This document shows, in pieces, positions 6,116-14,641 of a stretch of 14,743 nucleotides of DNA. The stretch covers positions 1 to 14,743 of the forward strand of contig CAYYHA010000086.1 in NCBI GenBank assembly GCA_964471535.1. The letters are read 5' to 3'. Made by a program: the position numbers and the translations under genes. Source of the stretch: CAYYHA01 sp964471535. GTDB lineage: Bacteria > Myxococcota > Myxococcia > SLRQ01. Every line of letters begins with the position of its first letter. The stretch's first letter is position 1. The notes below the pieces were generated by a model that saw nothing but the letters and a program-made list of their open reading frames with translations, was not told the DNA's origin and ran no database searches.

Positions 6116-7336
6116 TCAGTGCAGGCGTTCGACCCGTGCCTTCAGCTCGGCCGCCTTGGCGAAGTCTGGATCCGCTTCGATCGCCTCTTCGTAGTACTTC
6201 TTCGCGGCTTCCGGATCCCCGGCGACCTTCTCGAACCACTCCCCCATGGCCGCCAAAGTCCGCCCGCTCCGCTCGCTGGCCAGCGCATCCTTGAGCACCG
6301 GCTCGGCCTCGGCACCGCGACCGAGCGCGATGAGCGCCCGCCCGCGGATCACTTTCGCGTTGGTGTAGCCGGTCGCCACCGATAGGAAGCGCTCGGCCAG
6401 AGTGAGCGCCCCCTGCGCATCGCCGGAGACCAGCCGGCGCTCTGCCTCGGCTAGGACCGGTGGCAGCCCGAAGGCGGTGGGTGGCATCTGGATCCCTGTC
6501 GAGCCCGCCGACCCTGCGGGCCCTGCGGCCGCCGGTGCTCCGCCCGGTGCTGCTTTCCCCGCACCGCCGCCAACCATCCGATCGATCTGCTGCAGTGCCT
6601 CCCGCACCTGCTGTGCCTGCGGGGTATCGCCGGCCACCTCCACGAAGCGGCGCCAGGCGGCACGCGCCTTCTTCATGCGCGCCGGCACGGGGTTTCGGGC
6701 CGCGTCGCCGAAGACGACGGCCCCATAGAGGTAGAGGCTCTCCGGATCGTCGGGATGCAGCTCGAGCGCTCGCTCCAGATCGGCGATCGCCGCCTCGGGC
6801 CGATCGAGCACCGACCACGACGCACCCCGCCGTCCGTAGGCCTCCACGAGCGGGAGCGCCGCCTGACCGAAGCAGGCCAAGGCTTCCCGGCGCCGCCCCG
6901 CCTCGAGGTGCTGCCGGGCGCGCGCCACGATCGATTCGAAGGCGCGCGGATCCCCCGTCCACTCGCAACCTTCAGGGAGCTCGGCCGCTTCTTCCACCCC
7001 GTCCTCTCGGAGCGCGCGCAGCGGCGCGAGCGCCGGCTCGCCCGCCTCGATCGCCTGCCGGTACCAGTCGATCGCATCGGGATAGCGCCGGTTCTCGTAG
7101 TAGAGATTGCCCAGCGCGACGAGGATGCCCACCGGCTTGTCCTCGCGAGCCATCAGGTCGGCGCGCATCCGATCGACATGGCTCAGGAGCTCCGCCGCCT
7201 TCGGGTCGGCCGCTGCCGAAGCCGCAGTGCCGCCGTCGGAGGACCCGGGAACCTCCCTCGGGATCACGACGGGGGCATCGCAGGCGAGAAGCGGGGCGAC
7301 GAACAGCAGGAGGGGGCCGAAGCGGCGAAGGGGCAT
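6116..7336 (-). CDS. TPR-repeat lipoprotein of unknown function
   Basis: This 406-residue protein starts MPLRRFG, then a hydrophobic stretch ending LLAC with a probable lipidated Cys19. After a short Ser/Ala/Gly tether, TPR-like helical hairpins are seen at about 69-102 (LGNLYYENRRYPDAIDWYRQ), 133-166, 170-203, 294-327, 328-355 and 359-392 (a clear TPR ending AIEADP). An Ala/Gly/Pro-rich linker at 254-282 splits the repeats into two blocks. Cys19 is followed by Asp, which in E. coli would favour inner-membrane retention; that rule may not hold here. TPR lipoproteins often scaffold envelope complexes, but no partner can be named. The gene begins 10 nt after the folK stop with no SD and has its own -10-like box. 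A much longer frame runs upstream to 7867 but only as a shadow of folK, and the signal peptide fixes the start at 7336. Confidence 0.87.
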   Translation of the reverse strand: MPLRRFGPLLLFVAPLLACDAPVVIPREVPGSSDGGTAASAAADPKAAELLSHVDRMRADLMAREDKPVGILVALGNLYYENRRYPDAIDWYRQAIEAGEPALAPLRALREDGVEEAAELPEGCEWTGDPRAFESIVARARQHLEAGRRREALACFGQAALPLVEAYGRRGASWSVLDRPEAAIADLERALELHPDDPESLYLYGAVVFGDAARNPVPARMKKARAAWRRFVEVAGDTPQAQQVREALQQIDRMVGGGAGKAAPGGAPAAAGPAGSAGSTGIQMPPTAFGLPPVLAEAERRLVSGDAQGALTLAERFLSVATGYTNAKVIRGRALIALGRGAEAEPVLKDALASERSGRTLAAMGEWFEKVAGDPEAAKKYYEEAIEADPDFAKAAELKARVERLH

Positions 7337-7352
7337 GAGCCGGACGCTACCA
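7337..7352 (-). promoter_or_regulatory. Extended -10 box overlapping the folK stop, possible leaderless promoter for the TPR lipoprotein
   Basis: On the minus strand TGGTAGCGT (7352-7344) fits TGnTAnnnT exactly, with hexamer TAGCGT and 7 nt before the ATG at 7336. It overlaps the last Trp codon and the TAG stop of folK. There is no SD. Either this is an internal leaderless promoter or the gene is translated by reinitiation after folK. Confidence 0.4.
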
Positions 7353-7775
7353 CGACAGCTCGGCGGGCGACGACACCTCGGAGAGGGGTCCCCGCACGAA
7401 GGGCCGGTCGAGGCCGTGAGGGAGATGGAGACGGGGCGCATGAACAGTGAGCGTCCCGTAGGCGAGGAGGTCCAGATCGAGGATGCGCGGACCCCAGCGC
7501 CGGCGACTGCGCACCCGGCCGCAGGCCCGTTCCACCGCATGGAGCAACGCAAGGAGCAGCGACGGCCCCATCGTCGTCTCGAGACGTGCGACCGCGTTCC
7601 AGTACGTGGGCTGCGGAGGCCCCATCGGGGTCGAACGGTGCACCCTCGAGCAGGCCAGCACCCGGCACCGCGGCTCGGCATCGAGAAACGCGAGGGCGCG
7701 CTCGAAGTGCTCGGGCCCGGGGCCCAGGTTCGATCCCAGCCCGACGAAAGCCGTCGTCGCTTCCAGGTCCGCCAT
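7347..7775 (-). CDS. folK: 2-amino-4-hydroxy-6-hydroxymethyldihydropteridine pyrophosphokinase (HPPK)
   Basis: It transfers pyrophosphate from ATP to 6-hydroxymethyl-7,8-dihydropterin in folate synthesis, in the cytosol. The 142-residue protein has the family landmarks in order: FVGLGSNLG (10-18), the substrate-loop region SRVHRSTPMG with YWNAV (58-62), and RWGPRILDLDLL (93-104), whose Asp100 and Asp102 correspond to the Mg2+-binding Asp pair. LHLPHGLDRPFV follows at 116-127. It is slightly shorter than E. coli FolK (about 159 residues), mostly at the C-terminus. The ATG at 7775 is the only start close to the conserved N-terminus; AGAGAGG abuts it directly, which is too close for a normal SD, so initiation may be weak. 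It lies 95 nt after dapB and 10 nt before the TPR lipoprotein gene. Confidence 0.93.
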   Translation of the reverse strand: MADLEATTAFVGLGSNLGPGPEHFERALAFLDAEPRCRVLACSRVHRSTPMGPPQPTYWNAVARLETTMGPSLLLALLHAVERACGRVRSRRRWGPRILDLDLLAYGTLTVHAPRLHLPHGLDRPFVRGPLSEVSSPAELSW

Positions 7776-7870
7776 CCTCTCTGTCTCTGCCGGGCGCCCG
7801 CAGCCAGACCCACCGCCCCATACGGACCCCTCGGCGGTGTGGCCGCCCGGAAGTGACCGGCGTGCACCGC

Positions 7871-8701
7871 CTAGGCGAAGCCCAGAACGTCGACCATCCC
7901 GTAGAGCCCTGGCGGACGCCCGACCACCCATTTGGCCGCCCGGACCGCGCCTCGGGCGAAGCTGTCGCGCGAGGTCGCACGGTGCGTCAGTTCGATCCGA
8001 TCTCCCTCCCCGAAGAAGTACACGGTGTGCTCGCCGACCACGTCTCCACCGCGCACCGCGTGAATGCCGATCTCCTCGTTGCTGCGCTCTCCGACGTTCC
8101 CATGCCGGCCGTACACCGCCACCTGGCGTAGATCCCGACCGAGCCCCTCTGCCACCATCTCCCCCAGACGAAGCGCGGTTCCACTGGGGCTGTCCTTCTT
8201 CATCGCGTGGTGGATCTCGGTGATCTCGACCTGGTACTCGGAACCCAGGACCTCGGCGGCACGACGAGCGAGCAGGAAGAGCAGGTTCACACTCACGCTC
8301 ATGTTGGGGGCCTTGACGATGGGGATCCTCTCCGACGCGGCTCGTACCTCCTCCTCGGCTGCGTCGTCGAAGCCGGTGGATCCAACGACGAGCGCCACGC
8401 CGTGGTCGGCACAGATCCGTGCGTGCCGCGCCGAGGCCTCGGCGCTGGTGAAATCGATGACCACCTGTGCTGCGCCCTCCTCGAGCACGGCGCCGAGATC
8501 GTCTCGAATCGGCACTTCGAGGCTGCCCCGGCCGGCCGCGAAGCCGGCGTCCAGCCCCACCTTCGCGTTGCCCGGCGCCTCGGTCGCGCCCACCAGCCGT
8601 GCCTCCGAGTCATCGACCACCATGGCGAGGATGCGTGACCCCATGCGTCCCGAGACGCCGGTGACCACCGTTCCGATCGCTTGGGCGCCATCCTTGCTCA
8701 C
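7871..8701 (-). CDS. dapB: 4-hydroxy-tetrahydrodipicolinate reductase
   Basis: It reduces 4-hydroxy-tetrahydrodipicolinate (the DapA product) with NAD(P)H on the way to meso-diaminopimelate and lysine. The 276-residue length matches E. coli DapB (273). The N-terminal Rossmann motif is GVSGRMG (15-21). The C-terminal catalytic signature EITEIHHAMKKDSPSGTA includes His164 and Lys168, equivalent to E. coli His159 and Lys163. The start is a GTG at 8701 whose last two bases fall in the dapA stop codon (GTGA overlap), with a strong GGAGG six nt upstream. This is better than the in-frame upstream ATG at 8794, which would add 31 non-homologous residues inside dapA. Translational coupling to dapA is therefore likely, which suits consecutive enzymes. 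Confidence 0.96.
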   Translation of the reverse strand: MSKDGAQAIGTVVTGVSGRMGSRILAMVVDDSEARLVGATEAPGNAKVGLDAGFAAGRGSLEVPIRDDLGAVLEEGAAQVVIDFTSAEASARHARICADHGVALVVGSTGFDDAAEEEVRAASERIPIVKAPNMSVSVNLLFLLARRAAEVLGSEYQVEITEIHHAMKKDSPSGTALRLGEMVAEGLGRDLRQVAVYGRHGNVGERSNEEIGIHAVRGGDVVGEHTVYFFGEGDRIELTHRATSRDSFARGAVRAAKWVVGRPPGLYGMVDVLGFA

Positions 8702-9579
8702 AGCAGACCTCCATAGGCTTCGAGGGCAGCGTACAGGACTTCCCGGGCCGGATCTGACGGCGGGCAGAGCGGAAGCCGATACTCCTCCCGGCACTTACCC
8801 ATCTTCGCCAGCGCTGCCTTCACGGGGATGGGATTCGACTCGACGAAGAGCGCGCTGGCCAGGGGAAGGACCTTTGCCTGCTGATGCCTCGCCTCTTCCA
8901 GATCCCCGGCGCGTACCGCACGGGTGATCGCCGCGGTGTCGCGGGGTGCCACGTTGCCCACGACCGTCACCACGCCGTCGCCACCGCAGGCGACGAACGG
9001 AAGGATGGTGAAATCGTCGCCCGAGAGCAGGGAGAACTCGTCCCCCAGCGCCTCCCGTAGTCGCACGACTTTCTCCATCTCCTTGGAGGCGTCCTTCACG
9101 CCGACGACGCCCTCGATGGCCGCACAGCGGAGCATCGTCTCCACGCTCATGTTCAAACCGGTGCGGCCCGGGACGTTGTACATGAGCACGGGCAGCCCAC
9201 CCTCGCGCGCCACAGCCGCATAGTGCTGGTACAGCCCCTCCGGTGAGGGCTTGTTGTAGTAGGGCGTCACCACGAGCGCTCCGTCCACCCCGACCTCGCG
9301 CACGCGGCGGGTCATCTCGATCGTCCGCGCGGTGTCGTTCGATCCCGTACCGACGATGACAGGGCCGCGCCCGGCGACCACCTCCTTCACCGTGCGAGCG
9401 ACGCTGACCACCTCTTCGGGACGTAGTGTCGCCCCTTCTCCGGTGGTGCCGCAGGCCACGATGCCATCGGCGCCCTCGCTCATCAGCCAGTCGACGAGGG
9501 CCGAGAGCGCCGGCAGATCGGGCACTCCGTCCTTCAGGGGCGTGACGATCGCGGGAAGCGTCCCTTCGTAGCGCGCCAT
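8698..9579 (-). CDS. dapA: 4-hydroxy-tetrahydrodipicolinate synthase
   Basis: It condenses pyruvate with aspartate 4-semialdehyde, the first step of the diaminopimelate/lysine branch, in the cytosol. The protein has 293 residues (E. coli 292) and a TIM-barrel pattern. Catalytic residues are seen one position later than in E. coli: Thr45 and Thr46 in CGTTGEGATL, Tyr134 and Arg139 in MYNVPGRT, and the Schiff-base Lys162 in GVVGVKDAS. The start at 9579 is chosen because AGGAG lies 7 nt upstream and the protein then begins MARYEGTLPAIVTP like its family; a TTG seven codons upstream overlaps the lysA stop region. The gap to lysA is 17 nt, and the 3' end overlaps dapB by 4 nt. Confidence 0.97.
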   Translation of the reverse strand: MARYEGTLPAIVTPLKDGVPDLPALSALVDWLMSEGADGIVACGTTGEGATLRPEEVVSVARTVKEVVAGRGPVIVGTGSNDTARTIEMTRRVREVGVDGALVVTPYYNKPSPEGLYQHYAAVAREGGLPVLMYNVPGRTGLNMSVETMLRCAAIEGVVGVKDASKEMEKVVRLREALGDEFSLLSGDDFTILPFVACGGDGVVTVVGNVAPRDTAAITRAVRAGDLEEARHQQAKVLPLASALFVESNPIPVKAALAKMGKCREEYRLPLCPPSDPAREVLYAALEAYGGLL

Positions 9580-9596
9580 GGTATCTCTCCTCTCTG

Positions 9597-10859
9597 TCAA
9601 TCCGCGGGCAGCGTGCGCTCACCCCGGACGAGATCGTCGAGGCTCTCTCGGGCACGCACCACGTGCACCGCGCTGCGATCCACCAGCACCTCGGGCGGGC
9701 GCGGCCGCCCATTGTAGTTGCTGCTCATCACGAAGCCATAGGCGCCTGCGCTCATCACCGCGAGGAGATCCCCCGCTTGGAGCGGAGGCAAGCGGCGGCC
9801 CCGGGCGAGCACGTCTGCCGTCTCGCAGATGGGCCCTACGACATCCACTTCCTGCGGCTTCGCGTCGGGATCGGCCTCCACCACCGGCCAGATCGCGTGG
9901 TAGGCCTCGTAGAGCGCCGGCCGCATCAGATCGTTCATGCCCGCGTCCACGACCACGAAGGTCTTCTCCGCCCCCTCTTTGACGTAGAGCACCTTCGTCA
10001 GGAGCACGCCCGCGTTCCCCGCGATCACCCGACCCGGCTCCACCACGATCTCGAGATCGTCGATCGTGCCGAAGACCTCCCGCATCGCACGTCCCCATTC
10101 CTCCGGGTGCGGCGGAGACTCCTCGTCATAGGGGATCCCAATGCCTCCCCCCAGATCGACGTGGCGGATTGCGATCCCGCGTTCACGCAAGGAGCGCACC
10201 AGGTCCACGAGCCGCCGCGCCGCATCGACCATGGGATCCAAGTCGGTAATCTGTGACCCAATATGACAATCTACACCGACCGCATGGAGATGAGTGCTCC
10301 CTTCGATTCGCTCGTAGAGCGCCCTCGCTTCGGCGACCGGGATCCCAAACTTATGGTCCTTCAAGCCCGTCGCGATGTAGGGGTGCGTCCCCGCATCGAC
10401 ATCCGGGTTGACGCGAAGTGCGACCGGCGCAACGAGCCCCTCCTCCTCTGCAACCCGTTCGAGGAGCCGGAGCTCCGCCTCGCTCTCGACGTTGAAACAG
10501 CGAATCTGTGCGCGCAGCGCCGCGCGCATCTCACCCTGGGTCTTGCCGACGCCCGAGAACACGGTGCGCCGTGGGTCGCCGCCAGCGTGAACGACCCGAT
10601 GCAGCTCCCCTCCGGAGACGATGTCGAAGCCACTGCCCAACCTCGCGAGCAAGCCGAGTACGGCGAGGTTGGAGCACGCCTTCACCGAGTAGCAGATGAG
10701 ATGCGGATGGTCGCCGAGTGCCGCATCGAGCACGCGGTAGTGGCGTTCGAAGGTGGCGCGGCTGTACACGTAGGCGGGAGTACCCACTTCCCGGGCGATG
10801 CGTGAGAGTGGAACCTCCTCGGCATGGAGTGCGCCGCCCTCGTACCGAAAGTGATGCAT
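9597..10859 (-). CDS. lysA: Diaminopimelate decarboxylase
   Basis: A PLP-dependent fold-type III enzyme that decarboxylates meso-diaminopimelate to L-lysine. The 420-residue length is typical. Landmarks in order are the PLP lysine K60 in CYSVKACSN, DIVSGGEL (79-86), FGIP, CHIGSQ with His199, the glycine-rich phosphate loop GGGIGI (237-242), EPGR (274-277), the substrate-binding C345-E346 in GPICETAD, and Tyr374 in SAGAYG. The ATG at 10859 shares its A with the stop codon of the lptM-like gene (TGATG), and AGAGAGGGG lies about 10 nt upstream, so translation is probably coupled. The gene precedes dapA although the enzyme acts last in the pathway. Such an lysA–dapA–dapB order is common in deltaproteobacterial genomes. 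Confidence 0.97.
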   Translation of the reverse strand: MHHFRYEGGALHAEEVPLSRIAREVGTPAYVYSRATFERHYRVLDAALGDHPHLICYSVKACSNLAVLGLLARLGSGFDIVSGGELHRVVHAGGDPRRTVFSGVGKTQGEMRAALRAQIRCFNVESEAELRLLERVAEEEGLVAPVALRVNPDVDAGTHPYIATGLKDHKFGIPVAEARALYERIEGSTHLHAVGVDCHIGSQITDLDPMVDAARRLVDLVRSLRERGIAIRHVDLGGGIGIPYDEESPPHPEEWGRAMREVFGTIDDLEIVVEPGRVIAGNAGVLLTKVLYVKEGAEKTFVVVDAGMNDLMRPALYEAYHAIWPVVEADPDAKPQEVDVVGPICETADVLARGRRLPPLQAGDLLAVMSAGAYGFVMSSNYNGRPRPPEVLVDRSAVHVVRARESLDDLVRGERTLPAD

Positions 10860-11109
10860 CAGGGTGTGCCCCTCTCTGACGCCGCGTCTGGACGGGCCGC
10901 CCCGCGTCCTGCCTCCTCCGCGGCCGGCCCAGCCGACTCGCGGTCCTTCTCGTGATCCCCAGCGTCACCAGGCGGCGCCTCGGCGGCGGGCCGCGCCTCC
11001 GGCGGCGCTTCGGGGGCCGGCCGAGGCGGGCGCTTCACGCCGCACCCGGCGACCGTCGAAAGGGCGAGGAGCCCAGCGAGCCGGCGCATCGCACCGGGAA
11101 GGCGAGGGA

Positions 11110-11113
<4 letters not shown>
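10859..11113 (-). CDS. lptM: Small LptM-like (YifL/LppL-type) lipoprotein
   Basis: This is an 84-residue lipoprotein: a signal peptide ending STVAGC with Cys24 lipidated, then GCGVKRPPRPAPEAPPE. This resembles the GCGLKGPLYFPP block just after the lipidation site of E. coli LptM (YifL), which assists disulfide maturation of the LptD/LptE LPS translocon. YifL is encoded beside dapF in E. coli and small lipoproteins precede lysA in other proteobacteria, so the position supports the call. The tail (about 43-84) is Ala/Pro/Glu/Arg-rich and looks disordered. The ATG at 11113 overlaps the argH stop (ATGA) and has GGAGG 8 nt upstream; the gene also overlaps lysA by one base (TGATG). A start at the internal Met9 would shorten the signal peptide but leave the mature protein unchanged. 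The gene is certain; the LptM function is an inference. Confidence 0.75.
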
Positions 11114-12480
<1,367 letters not shown>

Positions 12481-12485
12481 GTCTT

Positions 12486-12489
12486 TCCT
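12486..12489 (-). promoter_or_regulatory. Ribosome binding site supporting the TTG start of argH
   Basis: On the minus strand CAGGAAAGAC runs directly into TTG at 12480, giving AGGA with a 5-nt spacer. Another in-frame TTG at 12501 has no SD-like sequence and would add seven basic residues before the conserved N-terminus. Confidence 0.65.
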
Positions 12490-12508
12490 GCGCCGACCCA
12501 AGTGACGA

Positions 12509-14503
12509 TCAGAACTCGATGGCGAAGTGGCCCTGCACCGTCTGCGCAATCTCGGGCGACACGCCATTCTGCAGCGCCAGCCCGGGCAGCGGGAAGAGGA
12601 TCCCGTACTGCAGCTTGGCGACGAAGCCGTCGGAGCTACGGTAGCGCACCGTTCCGTCCAGCTCTACGCCCAAGTCGTTCGCGAGGCCCGGAGCACTCTC
12701 GGCAAAGATGGTGCGGCTGTAGATCGCCTGCACGTCGAAGCCGAAGGCGTGCGTGAGATCGTAGCTGACGGTGGGCTTCAGATAGAGGGCATCGGTGACC
12801 TGACCGAAGATCTCGCGCCAGAGGATGAGGTCCACGTGGTAGTCGGGATCGAACTTGAAGTTGTTGATGTCCCGATCGATCTGTCCCACCGCGGGGTCGA
12901 TGTTGAATTGCTTCCCATCGATGGAGCCCGCCTCGGGGTATTGGGAGGCGCCACCGGGCGTCGCGACGATGCCCATACCGGGCGCTGCATCCCCAGAGGC
13001 GAAGCCCAGCTCCAAGCCCACCCGGAGCTTGTCCTGCACCGCCTTGTACTCGCTCTGCACCACCGCCCCAAACTGCTGGATGCTGATCGAGTTGTCACTG
13101 CCAGGATCGGGATCGGAGAGGAGGTCCGCATTCTCGATACGCCCGAGAATCGCCACTGCCTCCGCTTCGACGCGTAGCTTGCCCGCGTTCACCCGGACCC
13201 ACAGGTCGGGAATGTAGGCGACGGCACCACGCTCCACGAAGTCCGACCGGCTCTTCTCCGTTCCGTTGTAGATACCGGGGACCTTCACGTCGACGTTCTG
13301 CACCCGCAGCACGTTGTAGACCCCGTAGTTGAGCACCGTCTCACCCTCGAGGAGCCGCTTCTCGATGTCCTCCTGGTTGTCGCGCCGTGCCACAGCCAGG
13401 ATGTACTGCTGCACGTCGTCCCGCTGCTCGAGGTCGAATGCCTGGCCCTGGTAGCGGTCGCGCTGCTGGAAGAGGTAGCCGGTGGCGGGCGTGTCGATGG
13501 CCGGTACGACATAGTGGCCGGCGATCTTGGTCACGAACATCAGGCGGTCGACGTGGTCGCCATAGTCACAGTCGAGGCAATTGCCGTCGTTGGCCAGCAC
13601 GCCGAGGCCCCAATGGGATCCCATCCGCCCGAAGCGCAAGAGGCCGATCGGGGTGAGCACCTCGCCCCAGATGCGCTTGACGGAGATGGAATCGAAGGCG
13701 GCGTTCTGTCCTGCGATGGGCTCTACGCTGGTACCCGTAAAGGCAAGGAGGGGGGTGTTCTGCGTCGCCAGGTTGAGCGGGAAGGCGTCCGGCGTCTGCC
13801 CCCACACCAGGTTGTCGAGCACATCGACGGTCATCTTGATCTTGATGTCCTCGCTGACGTTCAGCGTCGGCGCGAGGCGCAGCCGCTGGTTCGCCGAGGC
13901 CAGGGTGTCCGAGCCATCCGGATTCCAACCGGGCCGAGGGAAGAGGGGCCGTCCATTGATGTCCTCGCCGGCGTTGAGATCGAAGTTGACGAACGCGTCG
14001 CCCCGCATCCGGAAGTACCCGTCGAGCTCGAAGAGTTCGAGCTTCGGCGCCTCCTCGACCTCGAACTCATCCGGCTCCCATTCCTGCGCGGCAAGCGAGG
14101 CCGCCACCGCGGCCCGCACCTCGGCCCGCACCCGAGCCCGCTCCGCCTCGAGCGCCTTCTGCATCTCGGCGCGCAGCTCGGCGCGGAGCGACTCTCGGAG
14201 CGCTTCGGGTGAGGGCGGCGACGACCCTGCCTCCTTGGTCTGCGTCCCCGCGCCCTCGCCGGCCGCCGTCTCGCCCGCTGCCTCACGCGCAGCGTCCGCC
14301 TGCGCCGACGCCGCGCCCCGGTCGGCCTCCGCGTCGCTCGGGCGGGCAGCTGCTTCGCCGGCGCCGCTCTCGGCGGCCGCACCGGGCTCCGCCGCCTGCC
14401 CTTCCTGCCTGGAGCCATCCGCCGCCTCCTGCCCATGTGCCGCGAGCGGCCCGGCGAGGAGAACCACGAGCACGAGGGTCCAACGCTTGCGCTTCCAGAT
14501 CAT
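12509..14503 (-). CDS. Outer-membrane beta-barrel (porin-like) with Ala/Glu-rich linker and helix, TIGR04551-like
   Basis: The 664-residue precursor has a Sec signal (MIWKRKRW, then a hydrophobic run to LAAHG; cleavage probably after Gly24). Residues 25-98 are low-complexity Ala/Gly/Glu. Residues 99-141 (LRESLRAELRAEMQKALEAE and onward) form a charged amphipathic helix that may be coiled coil. From about 155 a barrel begins, LDGYFRMRGDAFVNFDLN, with alternating hydrophobic strands up to GHFAIEF; the terminal Phe is the usual BAM-recognition signal. The barrel resembles, from memory, the TIGR04551 family of myxobacterial outer-membrane proteins. A CLDC motif at 309-312 sits in a loop before DYGDHVDR. 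Substrate is unknown. The ATG at 14503 has AGGAG 5 nt upstream; a GTG two codons earlier overlaps that SD. It is the first gene of the minus-strand train and has a promoter just upstream. Confidence 0.88.
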   Translation of the reverse strand: MIWKRKRWTLVLVVLLAGPLAAHGQEAADGSRQEGQAAEPGAAAESGAGEAAARPSDAEADRGAASAQADAAREAAGETAAGEGAGTQTKEAGSSPPSPEALRESLRAELRAEMQKALEAERARVRAEVRAAVAASLAAQEWEPDEFEVEEAPKLELFELDGYFRMRGDAFVNFDLNAGEDINGRPLFPRPGWNPDGSDTLASANQRLRLAPTLNVSEDIKIKMTVDVLDNLVWGQTPDAFPLNLATQNTPLLAFTGTSVEPIAGQNAAFDSISVKRIWGEVLTPIGLLRFGRMGSHWGLGVLANDGNCLDCDYGDHVDRLMFVTKIAGHYVVPAIDTPATGYLFQQRDRYQGQAFDLEQRDDVQQYILAVARRDNQEDIEKRLLEGETVLNYGVYNVLRVQNVDVKVPGIYNGTEKSRSDFVERGAVAYIPDLWVRVNAGKLRVEAEAVAILGRIENADLLSDPDPGSDNSISIQQFGAVVQSEYKAVQDKLRVGLELGFASGDAAPGMGIVATPGGASQYPEAGSIDGKQFNIDPAVGQIDRDINNFKFDPDYHVDLILWREIFGQVTDALYLKPTVSYDLTHAFGFDVQAIYSRTIFAESAPGLANDLGVELDGTVRYRSSDGFVAKLQYGILFPLPGLALQNGVSPEIAQTVQGHFAIEF

Positions 14504-14508
14504 CTGCA

Positions 14509-14518
14509 CTCCTCTCCC
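14509..14518 (-). promoter_or_regulatory. Ribosome binding site of the porin-like gene, decides ATG over GTG
   Basis: GGGAGAGGAG (14518-14509) places AGGAG 5 nt before the ATG at 14503. The alternative GTG at 14509 shares its first base with the SD itself and so cannot use it. Confidence 0.7.
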
Positions 14519-14536
14519 ATTCCCGGTCGTCGGCGG

Positions 14537-14565
14537 GTTGTAGCCTCTGCCCCCGTGGGGGTCAA
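14537..14565 (-). promoter_or_regulatory. Sigma70-type promoter of the porin–argH–lptM–lysA–dapA–dapB train
   Basis: On the minus strand TTGACC (14565-14560), a 17-bp spacer and TACAAC (14542-14537) form a good sigma70-type pair. Transcription would start near 14530 and leave a leader of about 27 nt that includes the SD. The spacer contains the short palindrome CCCCC-AC-GGGGG (14561-14550), which touches the -35 box and could bind a regulator. Confidence 0.65.
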
Positions 14566-14628
14566 AGGGTTCGGCCGCGGCCCGACACGGCCCCCAGGCG
14601 CCGCTAGTGGAGCTTTGGCCCTTCGCGC

Positions 14629-14641
14629 TACCATCCCTCCC
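14629..14641 (+). promoter_or_regulatory. Possible leaderless-type -10 box before the right-edge lipoprotein gene
   Basis: TACCAT (14629-14634) fits TAnnnT and is followed by 7 nt and then the ATG at 14642. There is no SD and no -35 match at the usual distance. Confidence 0.35.

Noticed and set aside
7806..7836. 7-bp inverted repeat (CACCGCC/GGCGGTG) in the dapB–folK gap, possible attenuator
   Set aside because: The loop is 15 nt, no T-tract follows and no leader peptide or alternative pairing was found, so it is likely chance in GC-rich DNA.
7337..7867. 177-codon upstream extension of the TPR lipoprotein
   Set aside because: It lies entirely in another frame of folK and its leader, and would bury the lipoprotein signal peptide inside the protein.
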